In this document: positions 40,026-48,649 of the stretch, one piece after another
Layout: each line of letters opens with the position of its first letter
Numbering within the stretch: position 1 is the stretch's first letter
Assembly (NCBI RefSeq): GCF_037080055.1
Contig: NZ_JBAOJI010000001.1
Span: 558,001 to 622,000, forward strand
Direction of reading: 5' to 3'
Source of the DNA: Halovenus sp037080055
Lineage (GTDB): Archaea; Halobacteriota; Halobacteria; Halobacteriales; Haloarculaceae
DNA length: 64,000 bases
The notes under the pieces: model-generated
The model's database searches: none
What the model saw: only the letters and a program-made list of their open reading frames with translations
Told to the model about the DNA's origin: nothing
Made by a program: the position numbers and the translations under genes

Positions 40026-41674
40026 TCGGCAGACTGCGAGAGCGGATCGAGTGACTCAGTGAGATCGAAGCCCTCGTAATCGTTTTCGACGACGCGTTCG
40101 CACTCCCGCCGGTACGTCTCGACACCGCCCGGATACGGCGTGAATACGCGGGGTTTGCCCGGCACGTTCGCGCCGCGATACCACGAGTCCGCTTCCGAGA
40201 ACAGCATCGACCCAGCGAGGGTGTTCGTCTGGGAAACCCACTGCTCTGCGGCCTCAGATTGCGGTTCGATATACTCGTAGCCCTCCGCTTGCATGTACTC
40301 GATACAGTCGGTAATCCAGTCGACGTGTTGTTCGATGGAGACCGGCATGTTGCTCAGGACGGCCGGACTCTGCGGACCCGTGATGGTGAACAGGTTCGGG
40401 AACCCGTCGACGCCGAGGCCGAGATACGTCCGCGGCCCGCCCTCCCACTCCTCTTCGAGCACGTAGTCGTCCCGTCCGCGGATATCCATCGCCAGCAGCG
40501 CGCCGGTCATCGCGTCGAATCCGGTGGCAAAGATGATCGTATCGAGGTCGTACAGCGAGTCGGTCGTCCGGACGCCCTCAGGGGTGAACTCGGTGATCGG
40601 ATGCTCGTCCACATCGGCAAGCGTCACGTCGTCACGGTTGAACGTCTCGTAGTAGCCGTTGTAATCCATCGGCGGCCGCTTGCTCCCGTAGGGGTGATCC
40701 GTCGGGACAAGTTTCTCCGCCGTCTCCGGATCGTCGACCTGCTCGCGAATCTTCTCACGAAGGAATTTGGAAACGATCTCGTTTGTTTCGGGATTGAGTA
40801 GCGTGTCCTCGAAGGTGTGGAGGAATCGGAAGCCGCCCTCCTGCCAGCGTTCTTCGAGGGCGGCCTGGATCTCCTCGTCGGAGAGGCCGGCCGTCGTCGG
40901 GTGTTTCATCTCGAAGGGCATCCCCAGCCACGAGAAGCGGGCGTCCTCCCAAATCTCGTCGTAATTGGCCTCGATCTCTGCCCACTTCTCGTCGGAGAGC
41001 GGGCGATTTCGCGCCGGGACGGCGTAGTTCGGCGTTCGCTGGAAGACCGTCAGGTGGCCGGCGCGTTCGGCAACCTCTGGGATGAGTTGGATCCCCGTGG
41101 AACCAGTGCCAATCACGCCGACCCGTTTGCCGTCGAGGTCGACGCCATCGTGGGGCCAGCGGGCCGTGTGATACCACTCGCCTTCGAAGGCATCGCGGTT
41201 CTTGAAGTCCGGAATGTACGGTTCGGAGAGACAGCCAACAGCACTGATGAAAAACTTGCTGTCGACGGTGGTGCCGTCGGCAGTCGTGACCGTCCACGAG
41301 CCATCGTCGAATTCGGCAGCGTCGACCTCGGTCTCGAACTCGATATGCTGGCGCAGGTCGAGGTGGTCGGCAGCGAAGCGGAGGTAGTCGAGGATTTCCG
41401 GCTGTTCGGGGTAGCGCTCAGACCACTGCCACTGCTCGCGAATCTCCTCGGAGAAGGAATAACAGTAGATGTGACTCTCGCTGTCACACCGCGCGCCCGG
41501 ATAGCGGTTCCAGTACCACGTCCCCCCGACATCGTCGGCCTTCTCGAAGACCCGAACCGACAGGCCCAGTTCCCGCAGGCGATACGACATGTACAACCCG
41601 GAGAACCCGGCCCCGACGACGACTGCGTCGACGTCCAACTCGCCCCCCGTGGTATCTGATACATTCCCACACAT
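40022..41674 (-). CDS. Baeyer-Villiger-type flavin monooxygenase
   Basis: The 550-aa protein from ATG 41674 has an FAD-binding Rossmann motif GAGFSG (residues 21-26), a second Rossmann motif GTGSTG (189-194) for NADPH, and the type I BVMO fingerprint FxGxxxHxxxW as F163-E-G-E-W-Y-H169-T-A-R-W173. GGTWYWNRYPGARCD is also typical. These enzymes insert oxygen next to ketones, giving esters or lactones. It diverges across 151 bp from an acyltransferase gene of the wax ester/DGAT family. A role in lipid or hydrocarbon oxidation is inference. Confidence 0.9.
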   Translation of the reverse strand: MCGNVSDTTGGELDVDAVVVGAGFSGLYMSYRLRELGLSVRVFEKADDVGGTWYWNRYPGARCDSESHIYCYSFSEEIREQWQWSERYPEQPEILDYLRFAADHLDLRQHIEFETEVDAAEFDDGSWTVTTADGTTVDSKFFISAVGCLSEPYIPDFKNRDAFEGEWYHTARWPHDGVDLDGKRVGVIGTGSTGIQLIPEVAERAGHLTVFQRTPNYAVPARNRPLSDEKWAEIEANYDEIWEDARFSWLGMPFEMKHPTTAGLSDEEIQAALEERWQEGGFRFLHTFEDTLLNPETNEIVSKFLREKIREQVDDPETAEKLVPTDHPYGSKRPPMDYNGYYETFNRDDVTLADVDEHPITEFTPEGVRTTDSLYDLDTIIFATGFDAMTGALLAMDIRGRDDYVLEEEWEGGPRTYLGLGVDGFPNLFTITGPQSPAVLSNMPVSIEQHVDWITDCIEYMQAEGYEYIEPQSEAAEQWVSQTNTLAGSMLFSEADSWYRGANVPGKPRVFTPYPGGVETYRRECERVVENDYEGFDLTESLDPLSQSAD

Positions 41675-41825
41675 TGATGCTCGACTGTCAGATTGGATCC
41701 GGGAAATAATAAACCTCTGGCCGAGGGGTAAGCGGACGTTCACCGGCCTGTAGTGGCCCGTGCGGCCGGAACTGGAAACAACGAAGCTTTAACATCCACT
41801 ATCCTGAAAGATCAGTCAGGAGACA

Positions 41826-43241
41826 ATGCCGGAGCGAGATCCACTATCCGGGGCGGACAATGCGTGGCGACGAATGGGGAAAACGGACAATCTGATGACG
41901 ATAACCGGGATCCTCTGGTTCGACGAGAAAGTGAGTTACGAGGAGGTCTGTGACCGCCTCGAAGAGCGGTTGCTCCAGTTCGACCGCTTCAAGCAGAAAG
42001 TCGGCGGACGCAAGCGACGGGTTCGCCGACCGTACTGGGAAACCGTCGAGGACTTCGATATCGACTCACACGTCTACGATATTTCGCTGCCCGAACCCGC
42101 CACCGACGAGAAATTCCAGGAGTTTGTCGGCCGACTCATGAGCCGTCCGCTCGACGAGCGCCGGCCGCTGTGGGAGGCGTATCTGGTCGACGATGTCGAC
42201 GACGGCGATGGCAACGCCATTGCGTTCCGAATCAATCACAGCCTCGGGGATGGGTTCGCGCTGTTGTACGTCCTGCTCGGGCTCGCGGACAATCCCGAAG
42301 AGATCGAGTTACCGATCGGAAACGTCCCGAGCCCACCGGGCAAAGAGGACACGGCGGCCGACGGTGGGGCCGCGACAGTACCGCCCGCGGCCGATAGCAC
42401 AGTTGAGGGGGAAAATCCCAACAGTGACAGCGGACGGAGCGCCGACGAAGGCGCAGATCTCAGCGAGATTCGCTTCGGGAAGGCCGGACTGGCCGCGACG
42501 ACGCTCAAAGAGATCGATTATCTGCTCAGGATGCCCGACGAGGCCGATACGTCACTTCGCGGCACGCTCGGCTCTCGGAAATGTGCCTCCTGGACCGACG
42601 AGATCGATATCGATCAGGTCAAACGGATCAAGCGAGACTACGATGCCACGGTCAACGACGTGTTGCTCGCCGTGACCGCAGGTGCGCTCCGTCGGGAACT
42701 CGAATCGCGTGGCGAGGACACCGAGGGGCTCCAACTCCGCTGTACTGTGCCGGTCAATCTCGTGCCGATGGCGGCGCGGGACGAACAGTTAGGAAACGGG
42801 TTCGGGCTGGCCTTCCTCCCGCTGCCTGTCGGCAAACGCGACCTCGGCGACCGAATCGAATTCATGCGTGAGAACGTCGGCGTCGGGAAACTCGGTGTCG
42901 AAGCCTTCCTGATGTACAGACTGCTCGAATTCGGCGGTCTACTGCCCGAATCCGGCCAAGAGAAACTCATGGAGATGTTCGAGAAGCGAGCGACCGGTAT
43001 CGTCACGAACGTCCCCGGACCGCTCAATACGATCGATTTCGCCGGCACAGAAGTGACGGATATGGTCTTCTGGGTACCACAGGCCGTCGATCAGGGACTC
43101 GGAATCAGCCTGATCACCTACGGTGGAAACGTTCGGGTCGGCATCGCCGGAGACGCGAACGTGCTGCCCGACGCGGGTTCGCTCGCCGAACACTTCGAGG
43201 CAGAAATCGACATGCTCGAAGCGAAGCTCGAAGAGAAGTGA
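41826..43241 (+). CDS. Wax ester synthase/diacylglycerol acyltransferase-family protein
   Basis: The 471-aa protein has the WS/DGAT start LSGADNAWRRM...NLMTITGIL and the acyltransferase motif as NHSLGDG (residues 137-143). The first His of HHxxxDG is Asn, and the second, catalytic His138 is kept. Residues about 165-200 are an acidic insertion rich in Gly/Ala/Asp. C-terminal motifs NDVLLAVTAGALRREL, PVNL and TGIVTNVPGPLNTIDFAG match the condensation-like fold. It probably transfers an acyl group from acyl-CoA to an alcohol. Archaeal substrates are unclear because archaea make few fatty acids. Confidence 0.88.
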   Translation: MPERDPLSGADNAWRRMGKTDNLMTITGILWFDEKVSYEEVCDRLEERLLQFDRFKQKVGGRKRRVRRPYWETVEDFDIDSHVYDISLPEPATDEKFQEFVGRLMSRPLDERRPLWEAYLVDDVDDGDGNAIAFRINHSLGDGFALLYVLLGLADNPEEIELPIGNVPSPPGKEDTAADGGAATVPPAADSTVEGENPNSDSGRSADEGADLSEIRFGKAGLAATTLKEIDYLLRMPDEADTSLRGTLGSRKCASWTDEIDIDQVKRIKRDYDATVNDVLLAVTAGALRRELESRGEDTEGLQLRCTVPVNLVPMAARDEQLGNGFGLAFLPLPVGKRDLGDRIEFMRENVGVGKLGVEAFLMYRLLEFGGLLPESGQEKLMEMFEKRATGIVTNVPGPLNTIDFAGTEVTDMVFWVPQAVDQGLGISLITYGGNVRVGIAGDANVLPDAGSLAEHFEAEIDMLEAKLEEK

Positions 43242-43260
43242 CCACGCGGGCTGCAACAGA

Positions 43261-44625
43261 TTAGCTGTCCTCGGTGGATTCGTCGGATTGTTCACCGCGG
43301 AATCGGCGGCGCTGGCGAGTGTGATCGACCGTCACCGGGAGACAGCTCTCACAGAAGTCGATCCCGAGTTCGGTGAGCTGGATGCTTCCGTAGACCGTCT
43401 TCGGCCGTTTGGCCTTCTCTATCGCAGCCTCGATGTGCGGCTGGGCGTCGAGCACCTGGTACCGCTTGAGGTTCTCGACCGGTTGCTCGGTAAAGCGGAT
43501 CAGCCCGAGGCGTGCGAGATTCTGGAGATAGACGGGCGTCCGATCGGGGTGACGACAGCCGGCGTCGCTGCCGACCATCGAGAGATTTCGGGCGATGAGC
43601 CGCGAGGTGAACGGGATATACTGTTTGTCGTAGAGGTCAAGCGAGGCCTGCATCCCCTCCGTCGCCAGCAGCCGGAGAATACGGGCTTCGTCGGCGGCCA
43701 GCGCTTCGAGCATCGACGGATACGCCGGATGGAAGGCCTCGTCGCGACCGACTTCGGCCGATTTCGAGAGCAGGCGCTCCCCGCGCTGGCGGAGTTGGTC
43801 CGCGGTGACCGGCCGGTCGTTGACGACGGCGTCTTCGTGGGCGTCGAGCCACTCGGACTGTTCGTCGCCGATATCGACCCCCGATCGTCTGAGTTCGTCC
43901 AGCGTGATCGCACGGACCTCCGTCAACAGCTCCGCCGGGGAGGTCGCGTTCATCGCGGCGTACCCCATCCGCGTGCCGGTTCTGACTCCCGATTCGAGCG
44001 AGTAGCCCGTCGCCCGCTGTGTCATCGCGGTCGCCAGCCGGGCCAGCCGGACCGATTCCAGTTCGCCCTCGTCGATCTCCGCTGGATCGAGTCCCGTCGC
44101 CCGCGAGAGCCCGAATAGCTCGCCGAGCGGGCCGGTGTAGGGGTTGGTCATCTCGGTAATTGTTCCCTCGATAGCGGAGCGGAATTGCTCGACATCGGCA
44201 GGCTCGATACTCGTCGGATCGCGGACGGCTGCTTCGACGACCGAGAGCACGTCTTCTGTTCGTTCCTGATCTGAGCCGACCCCCGCGAGTGCCTGCTCGA
44301 AAATCGAGAGGATTCCGTCGACGTTCGCGTCTTCGAGTTCCCCGGGCCGGATGAGCAGTTCCTCGATCATCGAGACGAACTCGGCAATCGTCTCCGGGTC
44401 AGTCTGTGCCGGGGTGGCGATGGCCCGCTCGAAGAGTTCGATCAGCTGGTTGGTCTGCTCGCGGTCGAGCGTATCGCCCTGCAGCGCCCGCTCAACGACC
44501 GAAAAGATGCGATCGATCTCCTGCAGCGGAAGCGTCGGGGCACCGTCCTCGGCGTCGTCGCCGACAGCGGGGCCCCAGTCGTCGGCCGGCGGACCGCTCT
44601 CGCCGTCGGGGAGATCACGGCTCAT
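43261..44625 (-). CDS. Abi-alpha (DUF4393)-like protein
   Basis: From ATG 44625 the 454-aa protein has an acidic start and a helical region of repeated EF/EQALxG segments (IFSVVERALQGDTLDREQTNQLIELFERAI; ILSIFEQALAGVGSDQERTEDVLSVVEAAVRDP). A central AARLATAMTQRATGYSLESG segment follows, and a C-terminal part with ADEARILRLLATEGMQASLDLYDKQYIPFTSR resembles DUF4393/Abi-alpha. Zinc may bind at CRHPDR and CESCLP. It overlaps the DUF445 gene upstream by 3 bp (ATGA). Some Abi-alpha proteins are linked to phage abortive infection; that function is not shown here. Confidence 0.78.
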   Translation of the reverse strand: MSRDLPDGESGPPADDWGPAVGDDAEDGAPTLPLQEIDRIFSVVERALQGDTLDREQTNQLIELFERAIATPAQTDPETIAEFVSMIEELLIRPGELEDANVDGILSIFEQALAGVGSDQERTEDVLSVVEAAVRDPTSIEPADVEQFRSAIEGTITEMTNPYTGPLGELFGLSRATGLDPAEIDEGELESVRLARLATAMTQRATGYSLESGVRTGTRMGYAAMNATSPAELLTEVRAITLDELRRSGVDIGDEQSEWLDAHEDAVVNDRPVTADQLRQRGERLLSKSAEVGRDEAFHPAYPSMLEALAADEARILRLLATEGMQASLDLYDKQYIPFTSRLIARNLSMVGSDAGCRHPDRTPVYLQNLARLGLIRFTEQPVENLKRYQVLDAQPHIEAAIEKAKRPKTVYGSIQLTELGIDFCESCLPVTVDHTRQRRRFRGEQSDESTEDS

Positions 44626-46016
44626 GCTGCGGTCACCACCACGAGTTGAATCCAGCCCGCGGCGAAGCCGAGGACCGCGCCGAGGAGGATGAGCATCCAC
44701 TCGTCTTCCTCGAAGGCAGGCCGGAGGAGTTCAACGAAGCCTTCCGGCGGCAGTTGGGTGATCCGCTCGGCCATCCAGCCCTCGATCGCGTCGCTCCGTT
44801 CGTCGTTGAATTCGGGGTCGTGCAACGGATCGATCGTCTGGTCGACGCTCTCCTCGGCGAAGGCCTCCCGGAGCCGTTCGTACTGTTCGTTGCCGGTAGT
44901 CATGCGGATTATCGGGGCTGCGAGNNNNNNNNNGCTCTCCTCGGCGAAGGCCTCCCGGAGCCGTTCGTACTGTTCGTTGCCGGTAGTCATGCGGATTATC
45001 GGGGCTGCGAGTCCGACCGAGCGGTCGACTTCGGGGCGGATCGCATCACGGATCATCTTTCTCGTTCGGTCCGATTGGCTGCCGTGCATGAGGTTGTCGG
45101 CGACGTTCCCGATAGTCACCACCTCCTTGGCGACGATTTCGGCGTACTTCTCTGCGGCAGTTGGTTGTCGTTTGATAAAAAGTCCTTGGAGGCGAAACGG
45201 ACCGATCTTGTACTCCTCGATCGGTCGAAAGATGATATTCAGCGCGATCCAGTTGGTCAGATAGCCGACGGCGACACCGCAGGCTGGCAGCACCCACCAC
45301 GCGTCGATGTACAGAAAGAGCGGAATCGAAAACATCCCGAGGAAGGTCCCGATGTAGAACCCGGAGTTGACGATGAAGGAGAGTTCGCGGTCCCCAACCT
45401 CCAGAAAGATCCGGTTGATCAGTTCTGGGTTACGGTCGAGGTGGGTCGCGATCATCTGGTTGATATCCAGCAGTTCGTCGATGTTCTCGCCGATCTGTTC
45501 CGTGATCTCCTCGGCGACGTGTGGAAACCGGTCCTCGACGCGGGAGTGGATAAACTCCTTCGTGGATTCGGGGGCGTTACGCCACAGTTCGGGATACTCG
45601 GACTCGATCACCTCGGCGGTCAGGTCCCGGATCTCGTCGCGGGACTCGGTCACGATGTGAGTGGCGATTCGGTCGGGGTCGAATCGCTGGTAAAACTCCG
45701 ACTCGGTGCCGATTTTGGCGATGCCTTTCTCCGCGGCGATAGTCCCCATCCGCGCCGACCGGGAGGGAATGATGCCCTGCCAGCCCACTCGCCCCTCGAC
45801 GACGCCCGGTATCTGCTGGATCTTACGTGGGAGTGCAGGCGCGATCGTTTTCAATCCCGGCAGTGAGAGGCCGACGAAGTTCGTCGGATAGAAGAGGAGA
45901 CGGATGGCAACCCAGTTCGTCCCGTAGCCGATCAACCCGGTGATGAGCGGAATGAGAATGAGTTGCCACTGCACGTCGGGCAGACTCGGAACGCCGGAGA
46001 CAATTGAGATGGCCAT
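44622..46016 (-). CDS. DUF445 membrane protein (sequence interrupted by an assembly gap)
   Basis: The protein from ATG 46016 has an N-terminal helix (LILIPLITGLIGYGTNWVAIRLLFYPTNF), a matching second repeat (LPACGVAVGYLTNWIALNIIFRPIEEY) and a C-terminal helix near the stop. This is the DUF445 layout, with a long helical central part. Nine Ns with exactly duplicated 78-bp flanks insert 29 codons (AAPIIRMTTGNEQYERLREAFAEES repeated around XXX), keeping the frame. The real protein is probably about 435 aa. It is the first gene of a pair with the Abi-alpha-like protein. The function of the family is unknown. Confidence 0.85.
   Translation of the reverse strand: MAISIVSGVPSLPDVQWQLILIPLITGLIGYGTNWVAIRLLFYPTNFVGLSLPGLKTIAPALPRKIQQIPGVVEGRVGWQGIIPSRSARMGTIAAEKGIAKIGTESEFYQRFDPDRIATHIVTESRDEIRDLTAEVIESEYPELWRNAPESTKEFIHSRVEDRFPHVAEEITEQIGENIDELLDINQMIATHLDRNPELINRIFLEVGDRELSFIVNSGFYIGTFLGMFSIPLFLYIDAWWVLPACGVAVGYLTNWIALNIIFRPIEEYKIGPFRLQGLFIKRQPTAAEKYAEIVAKEVVTIGNVADNLMHGSQSDRTRKMIRDAIRPEVDRSVGLAAPIIRMTTGNEQYERLREAFAEESXXXLAAPIIRMTTGNEQYERLREAFAEESVDQTIDPLHDPEFNDERSDAIEGWMAERITQLPPEGFVELLRPAFEEDEWMLILLGAVLGFAAGWIQLVVVTAA
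44847..45011. other. Assembly gap: 78-bp exact duplication flanking nine Ns
   Basis: Positions 44847-44924 and 44934-45011 are identical, separated by Ns at 44925-44933. This is the signature of two contig ends that overlap but were joined with a gap. The duplicated block plus Ns is 87 bp, a multiple of three, so the reading frame is unbroken by chance. One copy should be removed. Confidence 0.95.
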
Positions 46017-46143
46017 AATCGTCGAAATCGATTGCCGCGACGACCCCTCGGGAGGCCGACACCGCTGGTTTGCCGTCATTTCTCTTTTCCGCCGGTTTAA
46101 TCTATCTGTTGGACTTTCACCGGGTATCTTCCCGGACGCACGC

Positions 46144-46173
46144 TCAGATGGTTTCAGATGGTGTCAGATGGTA
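46144..46173 (+). repeat. Three tandem TCAGATGGT repeats at 10-bp period
   Basis: TCAGATGGT occurs exactly at 46144, 46154 and 46164, each followed by one variable base (T, G, A). The 10-bp period puts all copies on the same helix face. They lie 22-51 bp upstream of a TATA-like ACTATTAAG (46195-46202) of the coiled-coil gene. This fits an activator-binding or operator array. Confidence 0.75.
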
Positions 46174-46194
46174 TCTCGTGTGTTCAATCGGCAA

Positions 46195-46202
46195 CTATTA
46201 AG
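46195..46202 (+). promoter_or_regulatory. TATA-like element for the coiled-coil protein gene
   Basis: CTATTAAG lies 35 bp before the ATG at 46237, at the usual archaeal distance for a short leader, and downstream of the triple TCAGATGGT repeat. Confidence 0.5.
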
Positions 46203-46236
46203 TCTCACCGAAACGAACAGCCAGTACCGACGACAC

Positions 46237-46830
46237 ATGTCAGAGACACCACTCGGAGCGGTCTTTCAGCTACAGCGGGAGGCCATCCGACAGACCGAGA
46301 CAGTTGCGGAGGAGATGATCCGGCTCCCGACGGAAGTCGGCGATCTGTTCACGGAGGGGGCGCGAACACAGCGAGAGCTACAGGAACAGGCGTTCGAGGT
46401 CTCCCGGCAGTCGGTTCATCGCTCGCTCGATGCCGTCGAGTCGGTCGCCGGCACTGGGGAGATCGAGTCGCTGCGGGAGTCGGTCGATCAGGCCTTCGAG
46501 ACGCTGCAGGACCAGCAGGAAGCGACGTTCGAGGTCGTCGAATCGGAGTCCGAGAGCGTCAGTGAGGATCTGCTCGCTCAGGTGGGCGAACAGGCCGACC
46601 TGCTGGTCGAGTTCAACGAACAGGTCGAACAGCAGTTGGCCCAACTGCTCGACGAACTCCCCGAGGACGCCGGAGTTCCCGACGGGGTTGTCAGTGAGTT
46701 CGAGACACAACTGGAGGCGATCACCGAGCAATTCACGACGCAGTTCGAGGCGACGACCGGCGAGTCGGATCCAACCGAAATCGAATCGGCCGACGACGAC
46801 GGGGCGACGACGTCCGACGACGGAGAGTAA
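46237..46830 (+). CDS. Acidic coiled-coil protein, phasin-like in character
   Basis: The 197-aa protein is almost all helix: heptad-rich segments (AVFQLQREAIRQTETVAEEMIRLPTEVG; LRESVDQAFETLQDQQEATFEVVE; LLVEFNEQVEQQLAQLLDEL) and an acidic disordered tail. It has no Cys and no catalytic motif. Composition and length resemble polyhydroxyalkanoate granule phasins or tail-fibre-like helical bundles, but no PHA synthase gene is in the window, so the label is tentative. The frame upstream of ATG 46237 crosses the promoter and repeat array and is not coding. Confidence 0.78.
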   Translation: MSETPLGAVFQLQREAIRQTETVAEEMIRLPTEVGDLFTEGARTQRELQEQAFEVSRQSVHRSLDAVESVAGTGEIESLRESVDQAFETLQDQQEATFEVVESESESVSEDLLAQVGEQADLLVEFNEQVEQQLAQLLDELPEDAGVPDGVVSEFETQLEAITEQFTTQFEATTGESDPTEIESADDDGATTSDDGE

Positions 46831-47023
46831 ACCGAACCTGTCGGTAGTCCGACCACAGTATAGCCAGGAGTCAGACAGAGATCCGACCGAGAAACAGAGA
46901 GTAGAGACGCTTCTGCGCCCGGAGCGATTTTTTTACGAATCTGGACAAGCAGAAATTGTATTTCCTGTGATAACGAAGTTCGAAATCATTAACAATGACT
47001 ATGTTGATATCCGAGATACGTAG

Positions 47024-48643
47024 ATGGTTATACCAAGACCAGACAGTGGGATTTTGAAGCGTGTGTACGCCAACCTCCTCGGCTCCGGAGGAGCCATCTC
47101 GCTCGATATCCCTGACAAGGTGTTGAAACGACTCTACACGTACGGAAGTCTGAAAAATACCGACGACGGAATCGAGTACGAGGTCAAAAACAGGTTACAG
47201 GACGCGAAGTTCGCGGGGATTCAGAAACTGGAGATCAACGGCGAGCAGGTCGATCTGGCGGACGTCAAGATGGAGACTGCCGACGGGCAGACCTTCCGGG
47301 TCGGCGAGGTGACGAAAAACGACCCGATTCCGTTTTCGGTCGGTCGGACAGTCGTGATCACCGTCGAAGGCTTCGAACTCCCGACGGGCGATCACGAAAT
47401 CTACACCGAGTTCGTCGCCGAGCCGTTTGGCGAACTCTCCTTGAACATCAGTGATACGATCCGCGACGAGGGGCAGATCGCAAGCATCCCGCGCGACGAG
47501 AAAAACAACTACAGTGAGGAGGCCATCGCCGACCGTCACGAGTGGCTCGAAGAGAAGACCGGTGTCGAACTCGAACACGTGCCCGAGTACTCCTTCGACG
47601 CAGAACGCGGAGAGGGGAACGTCGAGAACTTCATCGGTGTCGCGCAGATGCCACTGGGCGTCGCCGGGCCGCTGAAAGTCAACGGCGAGTACGCAGACGA
47701 CGAGTATCCGATCCCACTCGCGACGACGGAGGGGACGCTGATCGCCTCGTATAGCCGAGGGATGAAGGCGATCAACATGTCCGGCGGCGCGAAGACGACA
47801 GTCACCGACGATCGGATGAACCGCGCCCCGGTGTTCGTCTTCGAGGACGCCCGCAACGCGCGGGATTTCCGCGACTGGGTCTTCGAGCACCAGGAGACCA
47901 TCGAGGAAAAGGCAGAGGAGACCTCGAGCGTGGCGAATCTCGTCCGCATCGAGGATTACATGACCAACAACTTCGCCCACCTGCGATTCAGCTACGAGAC
48001 GGGCGACGCGGCCGGTCAGAACATGGTCGGCAAGGCCACCTTCGCGGCCTGTAACTGGATTCTCCAGGAGTATCCAGGCTACGTCGAGAACTTCTATCTC
48101 GAAGGCAACTTCGGGACCGACAAGAAGGCCTCGAAGGTCAACGACATGATGACTCGCGGCAAGCGCGTCACCGCCGAGGTGACACTCGACGAGGATACCT
48201 GTATCCACCACCTCGGGGCCGAACCGGAGAGTCTGGACCACCACGGCAAAATCGCGACGCTGGGATCGTTCTTCTCGGGCGCAGACACGAACGGTGCACA
48301 CCCGGCGAACGGACTCGCCTCGCTGTTTATCGCCTGTGGACAGGACGAGGCCAACGTCGCCGAATCGCACTCCGCGATGATCAACACGACGTTGTTGCAG
48401 GACAACTCCCTGCACATCTCCGTGACGATTCCGTCGCTGATCGTCGCGACCTACGGCGGCGGGACGGGGATGCCGACCCAGCAAGAGTGTCTCTCGATGC
48501 TCGATTGCGACGGTGCGGGCAACGTCAACAAGTTCGCCGAAATCGCCGCCGCGACGGTGCTCGCCGGCGAAATCTCACTCGGTGCCGCAATCTCGGCGTC
48601 GGACTGGGTGACCAGCCACGAATCGCTCGGTCGGAACCGCTGA
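47024..48643 (+). CDS. hmgA: HMG-CoA reductase with an additional N-terminal domain
   Basis: The 539-aa protein has two parts. Residues about 1-145 are beta-rich (LKNTDDGIEYEVKNRLQDAKFAGIQKLEINGEQ; GRTVVITVEGFELPTGDHEIYTEF), resembling DUF6379/C-glycoside deglycosidase beta-subunit domains. Residues about 160-539 are class I HMG-CoA reductase with catalytic Glu201 (ENFIG), Lys367 (TDKKAS), Asp441 (GQDEAN) and His532 (SHESLGR). It makes mevalonate for isoprenoid lipids. Most archaeal enzymes are about 400 aa without the N-terminal domain, so this is probably a second paralogue. The ATG 47024 is the first in frame after an AT-rich leader. Confidence 0.92.
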   Translation: MVIPRPDSGILKRVYANLLGSGGAISLDIPDKVLKRLYTYGSLKNTDDGIEYEVKNRLQDAKFAGIQKLEINGEQVDLADVKMETADGQTFRVGEVTKNDPIPFSVGRTVVITVEGFELPTGDHEIYTEFVAEPFGELSLNISDTIRDEGQIASIPRDEKNNYSEEAIADRHEWLEEKTGVELEHVPEYSFDAERGEGNVENFIGVAQMPLGVAGPLKVNGEYADDEYPIPLATTEGTLIASYSRGMKAINMSGGAKTTVTDDRMNRAPVFVFEDARNARDFRDWVFEHQETIEEKAEETSSVANLVRIEDYMTNNFAHLRFSYETGDAAGQNMVGKATFAACNWILQEYPGYVENFYLEGNFGTDKKASKVNDMMTRGKRVTAEVTLDEDTCIHHLGAEPESLDHHGKIATLGSFFSGADTNGAHPANGLASLFIACGQDEANVAESHSAMINTTLLQDNSLHISVTIPSLIVATYGGGTGMPTQQECLSMLDCDGAGNVNKFAEIAAATVLAGEISLGAAISASDWVTSHESLGRNR

Positions 48644-48649
48644 GATCTT

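Noticed and set aside
46237..46830. Confident PHA phasin assignment
   Set aside because: The coiled-coil character fits, but no PHA synthase or depolymerase is in the window and the sequence has no diagnostic phasin motif.
47195..48484. 429-codon antisense frame across the HMG-CoA reductase gene
   Set aside because: A shadow of the reductase frame. The sense frame has all four catalytic residues.
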